A stretch of DNA of 5,543 nucleotides from Elusimicrobiota bacterium (GTDB lineage: Bacteria; Elusimicrobiota; Elusimicrobia; UBA1565; JACRDR01): contig JACRDR010000037.1 of the NCBI GenBank assembly GCA_016212845.1, forward strand, positions 1 through 5,543, written 5' to 3'. Position numbers and translations under genes: made by a program. Below, in pieces: positions 4,836-5,543 of this stretch (position 1 is the first letter of the stretch; each line of letters begins with the position of its first letter). The notes under the pieces were generated by a model, which was not told the DNA's origin, ran no database searches, and was given only the letters and a program-made list of their open reading frames with translations.

Positions 4836-4957
4836 GCATTACCTCCCTTTACGTCATCGTAGGCATCCCGTTTCAGGACGCCTGCCTCACGGCTCAGCAT
4901 TCCCTTAGGGGATGCCTACGTTTCTCAGGAGCCCTTACGGGTCTCCTCCGTGAGCGC
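4836..4957 (-). promoter_or_regulatory. Structured 5' leader of the porin gene, candidate riboswitch or protein-binding leader
   Basis: The minus-strand RNA from the predicted start (about 4955) to the ATG is dense in helices. H1 is AGGAG-A-CCC-GUAA-GGG-CUCCU (4947-4927), a GNRA hairpin with one bulged A. H2 is GCAU-CCC-CUAA-GGG-A-AUGC (4915-4897). H3 is GCC-GUGA-GGC (4893-4884), another GNRA loop. P1 is a perfect 12-bp helix of 4920-4909 with 4869-4858. S1, CUCACGG (4954-4948), can pair with CCGUGAG (4892-4886). H2 and P1 both need 4915-4909, and S1 pairing and H3 both need 4886-4892, so the leader has two exclusive folds. GNRA loops appear only when it is read on the minus strand, the direction of the porin transcript. 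I could not match it to a known riboswitch class. An RNA-binding repressor of porin synthesis is an alternative reading. Confidence 0.6.
4841..4849 (-). promoter_or_regulatory. Strong Shine-Dalgarno site of the porin gene
   Basis: On the minus strand, AAGGGAGGT (4849-4841) is a near-perfect anti-16S match, five or six bases before the ATG at 4835. A 4-bp hairpin, TACG-ATGA-CGTA (4861-4850), abuts it. The CUCCU at 4931-4927 in the leader could pair with its GGGAG core, so occlusion is conceivable. Confidence 0.85.
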
Positions 4958-4961
4958 AGCG

Positions 4962-5000
4962 ATTCTGACAAAAGGGTGTTTTTCATGTCAAGCTTTTTTT
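4962..5000 (-). promoter_or_regulatory. Strong sigma70-type porin promoter with A-tract
   Basis: On the minus strand, TTGACA (4991-4986) is a perfect -35. After 18 bases comes CAGAAT (4967-4962), preceded by TGT, an extended -10. Seven A residues (5000-4994) lie just upstream of the -35, like an UP element. The predicted start is about 4955, giving a leader of about 120 bases. Confidence 0.75.
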
Positions 5001-5055
5001 ACGTCCACTAGCCGATATATGAACGCATGTAGTGTCATTGAGTGTTGTTCTGTTT

Positions 5056-5098
5056 CACCCGGTCCGAATCCCCCGTCGGCGGACGGGGCGGCCGGTGC
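5056..5098. other. GC-rich hairpin upstream of the porin promoter
   Basis: CCCCGTC (5071-5077) and GACGGGG (5082-5088) pair perfectly around a GGCG loop. Outer CACCCGG and CCGGTG arms (about 5056-5062 and 5092-5097) can extend it with a bulge. There is no T-run on either side. It may reinforce the adjacent terminator or insulate the porin promoter. From 5001 to 5055 I see no feature. Confidence 0.4.
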
Positions 5099-5099
5099 G

Positions 5100-5143
5100 A
5101 AAAGCGAAGCGCCGAGGCCTCGGGTTCGAGGCGCTCGGCGCTT
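5100..5143 (-). terminator. Probable terminator of the TPR gene
   Basis: AAGCGCCGAGGCCTCG (5107-5122) pairs with CGAGGC-G-CTCGGCGCTT (5127-5143) over 16 bp, with one bulged G and a 4-base loop. On the minus strand the stem is followed by CGCTTTTCGC, a weak T-run (5103-5100). It lies about 65 bases beyond the stop at 5208. The stem is very strong and the T-run poor, so termination may be incomplete or Rho-assisted. Bases 5144-5207 show no gene. Confidence 0.55.
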
Positions 5144-5207
5144 AGGTGAGGAAAGTGGTGCTAACGTTGCGACTGGAACGTGGTTATATCAGTACTTTCC
5201 CAATCCG

Positions 5208-5543
5208 TCAAGGGGTTTTCTTGACGGGGGCCGGGGCCGGATTCAATTTCGTCTTCGCCCACTGCGCCCAATACGACTCCGGGTACAGCAGCACGATGCG
5301 ATCCAAAGTCGACTTGGCCAGCGCCGGCTGTCCGGTCGCCGCGTAGCAGCGGACCATCGAGGCCTGCGCCTGCGGCGCCTTGAAGTGATCCTGGAAAGTG
5401 TCCAAGAGCCGCTGGTTCGCCTCGATCGAGCCCTTGCAATCCCCCGCCGCTTCCAGCGCAAGCCCGAGATCCGCCATCGCCACCGGCAAGAGCGCCTTGG
5501 GCGAGCCGCGCTCGACCAGCTTCTGGTAGCCCGCCGCGGCCTC
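5208..5543 (-). CDS. TPR protein, C-terminal 111 residues (runs off the right edge)
   Basis: The frame stays open to the last base of the window, so the true start lies outside. The visible part opens with EAAAGYQKLVERGSP. It then shows two helix-turn-helix repeats of tetratricopeptide type: about visible residues 20-53 (ADLGLALEAAGDCKGSIEAN and following) and 54-90 (ASMVRCYAATGQPALAKSTL and following, ending YPES). The ending YPESYWAQWAKTKL, then a Pro/Ala/Lys tail (NPAPAPVKKTP), resembles the C-termini of envelope-linked TPR proteins of the YfgM or BamD-like sort. Without the N-terminus I cannot tell whether there is a signal peptide or membrane anchor. TPR proteins act as protein-protein scaffolds; the partner is unknown. 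A TTG at 5489 could be read as a start but has no support, because the repeat pattern continues upstream of it. A likely terminator lies downstream. Confidence 0.8.
   Translation of the reverse strand, partial: EAAAGYQKLVERGSPKALLPVAMADLGLALEAAGDCKGSIEANQRLLDTFQDHFKAPQAQASMVRCYAATGQPALAKSTLDRIVLLYPESYWAQWAKTKLNPAPAPVKKTP

Noticed and set aside
3180..4862. A 560-codon open frame on the plus strand covering the whole porin gene.
   Set aside because: Its product is Arg/Ala/Val/Gly-rich without domains, signal peptide or ribosome binding site. Long antisense frames are expected opposite GC-rich genes. The minus-strand frame has a signal peptide, barrel strands, C-terminal Phe and all expression signals.
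4836..4957. Leader as a TPP riboswitch, because it contains CUGAGA, or as a hammerhead ribozyme, because of CUGA and GAAAC strings.
   Set aside because: The second conserved TPP half (CUGAUCUGG-type region) is missing. For hammerhead, CUGANGA is absent and the three core stems do not fit. A cyclic-di-GMP (GEMM) match was also looked for and not found.

Overview
The window reads as a GC-rich chromosome fragment from a diderm (Gram-negative-type) bacterium. Two of its genes encode outer-membrane beta-barrel proteins with Sec signal peptides and a terminal phenylalanine. The initiation signals look bacterial: one strong Shine-Dalgarno site and sigma70-like promoters. The phylum cannot be fixed from the sequence. 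An uncultured lineage such as Elusimicrobiota would fit, but that is only an impression. No tRNA, rRNA, CRISPR array, phage gene or transposase gene is visible.

Layout, left to right. (1) A small secreted protein of unknown function lies at 149-967 (+). (2) A winged-helix-like protein at 964-1461 (-) converges on it; the two stop codons share one CTAG. (3) A 396-base gene-free stretch, 1462-1857, holds a good promoter for the winged-helix gene, a pair of DnaA-box-like 9-mers, a 12-base-period direct repeat, and a 233-base non-coding element. That element has perfect 24-base terminal inverted repeats and a very G-rich interior. (4) A 444-residue barrel of the alginate-export type lies at 1858-3192 (-). 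(5) A textbook intrinsic terminator at 3252-3290 ends the next gene. (6) A 509-residue porin-like barrel lies at 3306-4835 (-), with a very strong ribosome binding site, a long structured 5' leader and a strong sigma70 promoter with an A-tract. (7) Between the porin promoter and the last gene are two GC-rich hairpins, one a likely terminator. (8) The C-terminal part of a TPR protein lies at 5208-5543 (-) and runs off the right edge.

How the genes relate. The two barrels share a central motif block and a C-terminal block and are probably distant paralogues, but they are separate transcription units because a terminator stands between them. The larger one has every sign of an abundant, leader-controlled outer-membrane protein. 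The left-hand pair has no evident link to them.

The main candidate for something undescribed is the porin leader (about 4836-4957, minus strand). It can form two mutually exclusive folds: a compact three-way junction, or a 12-base-pair helix enclosing a GNRA hairpin. I could not match it to a riboswitch class from memory. The second candidate is the 233-base inverted-repeat element with a G-quadruplex-prone core, placed four bases after the stop codon of the smaller barrel gene.
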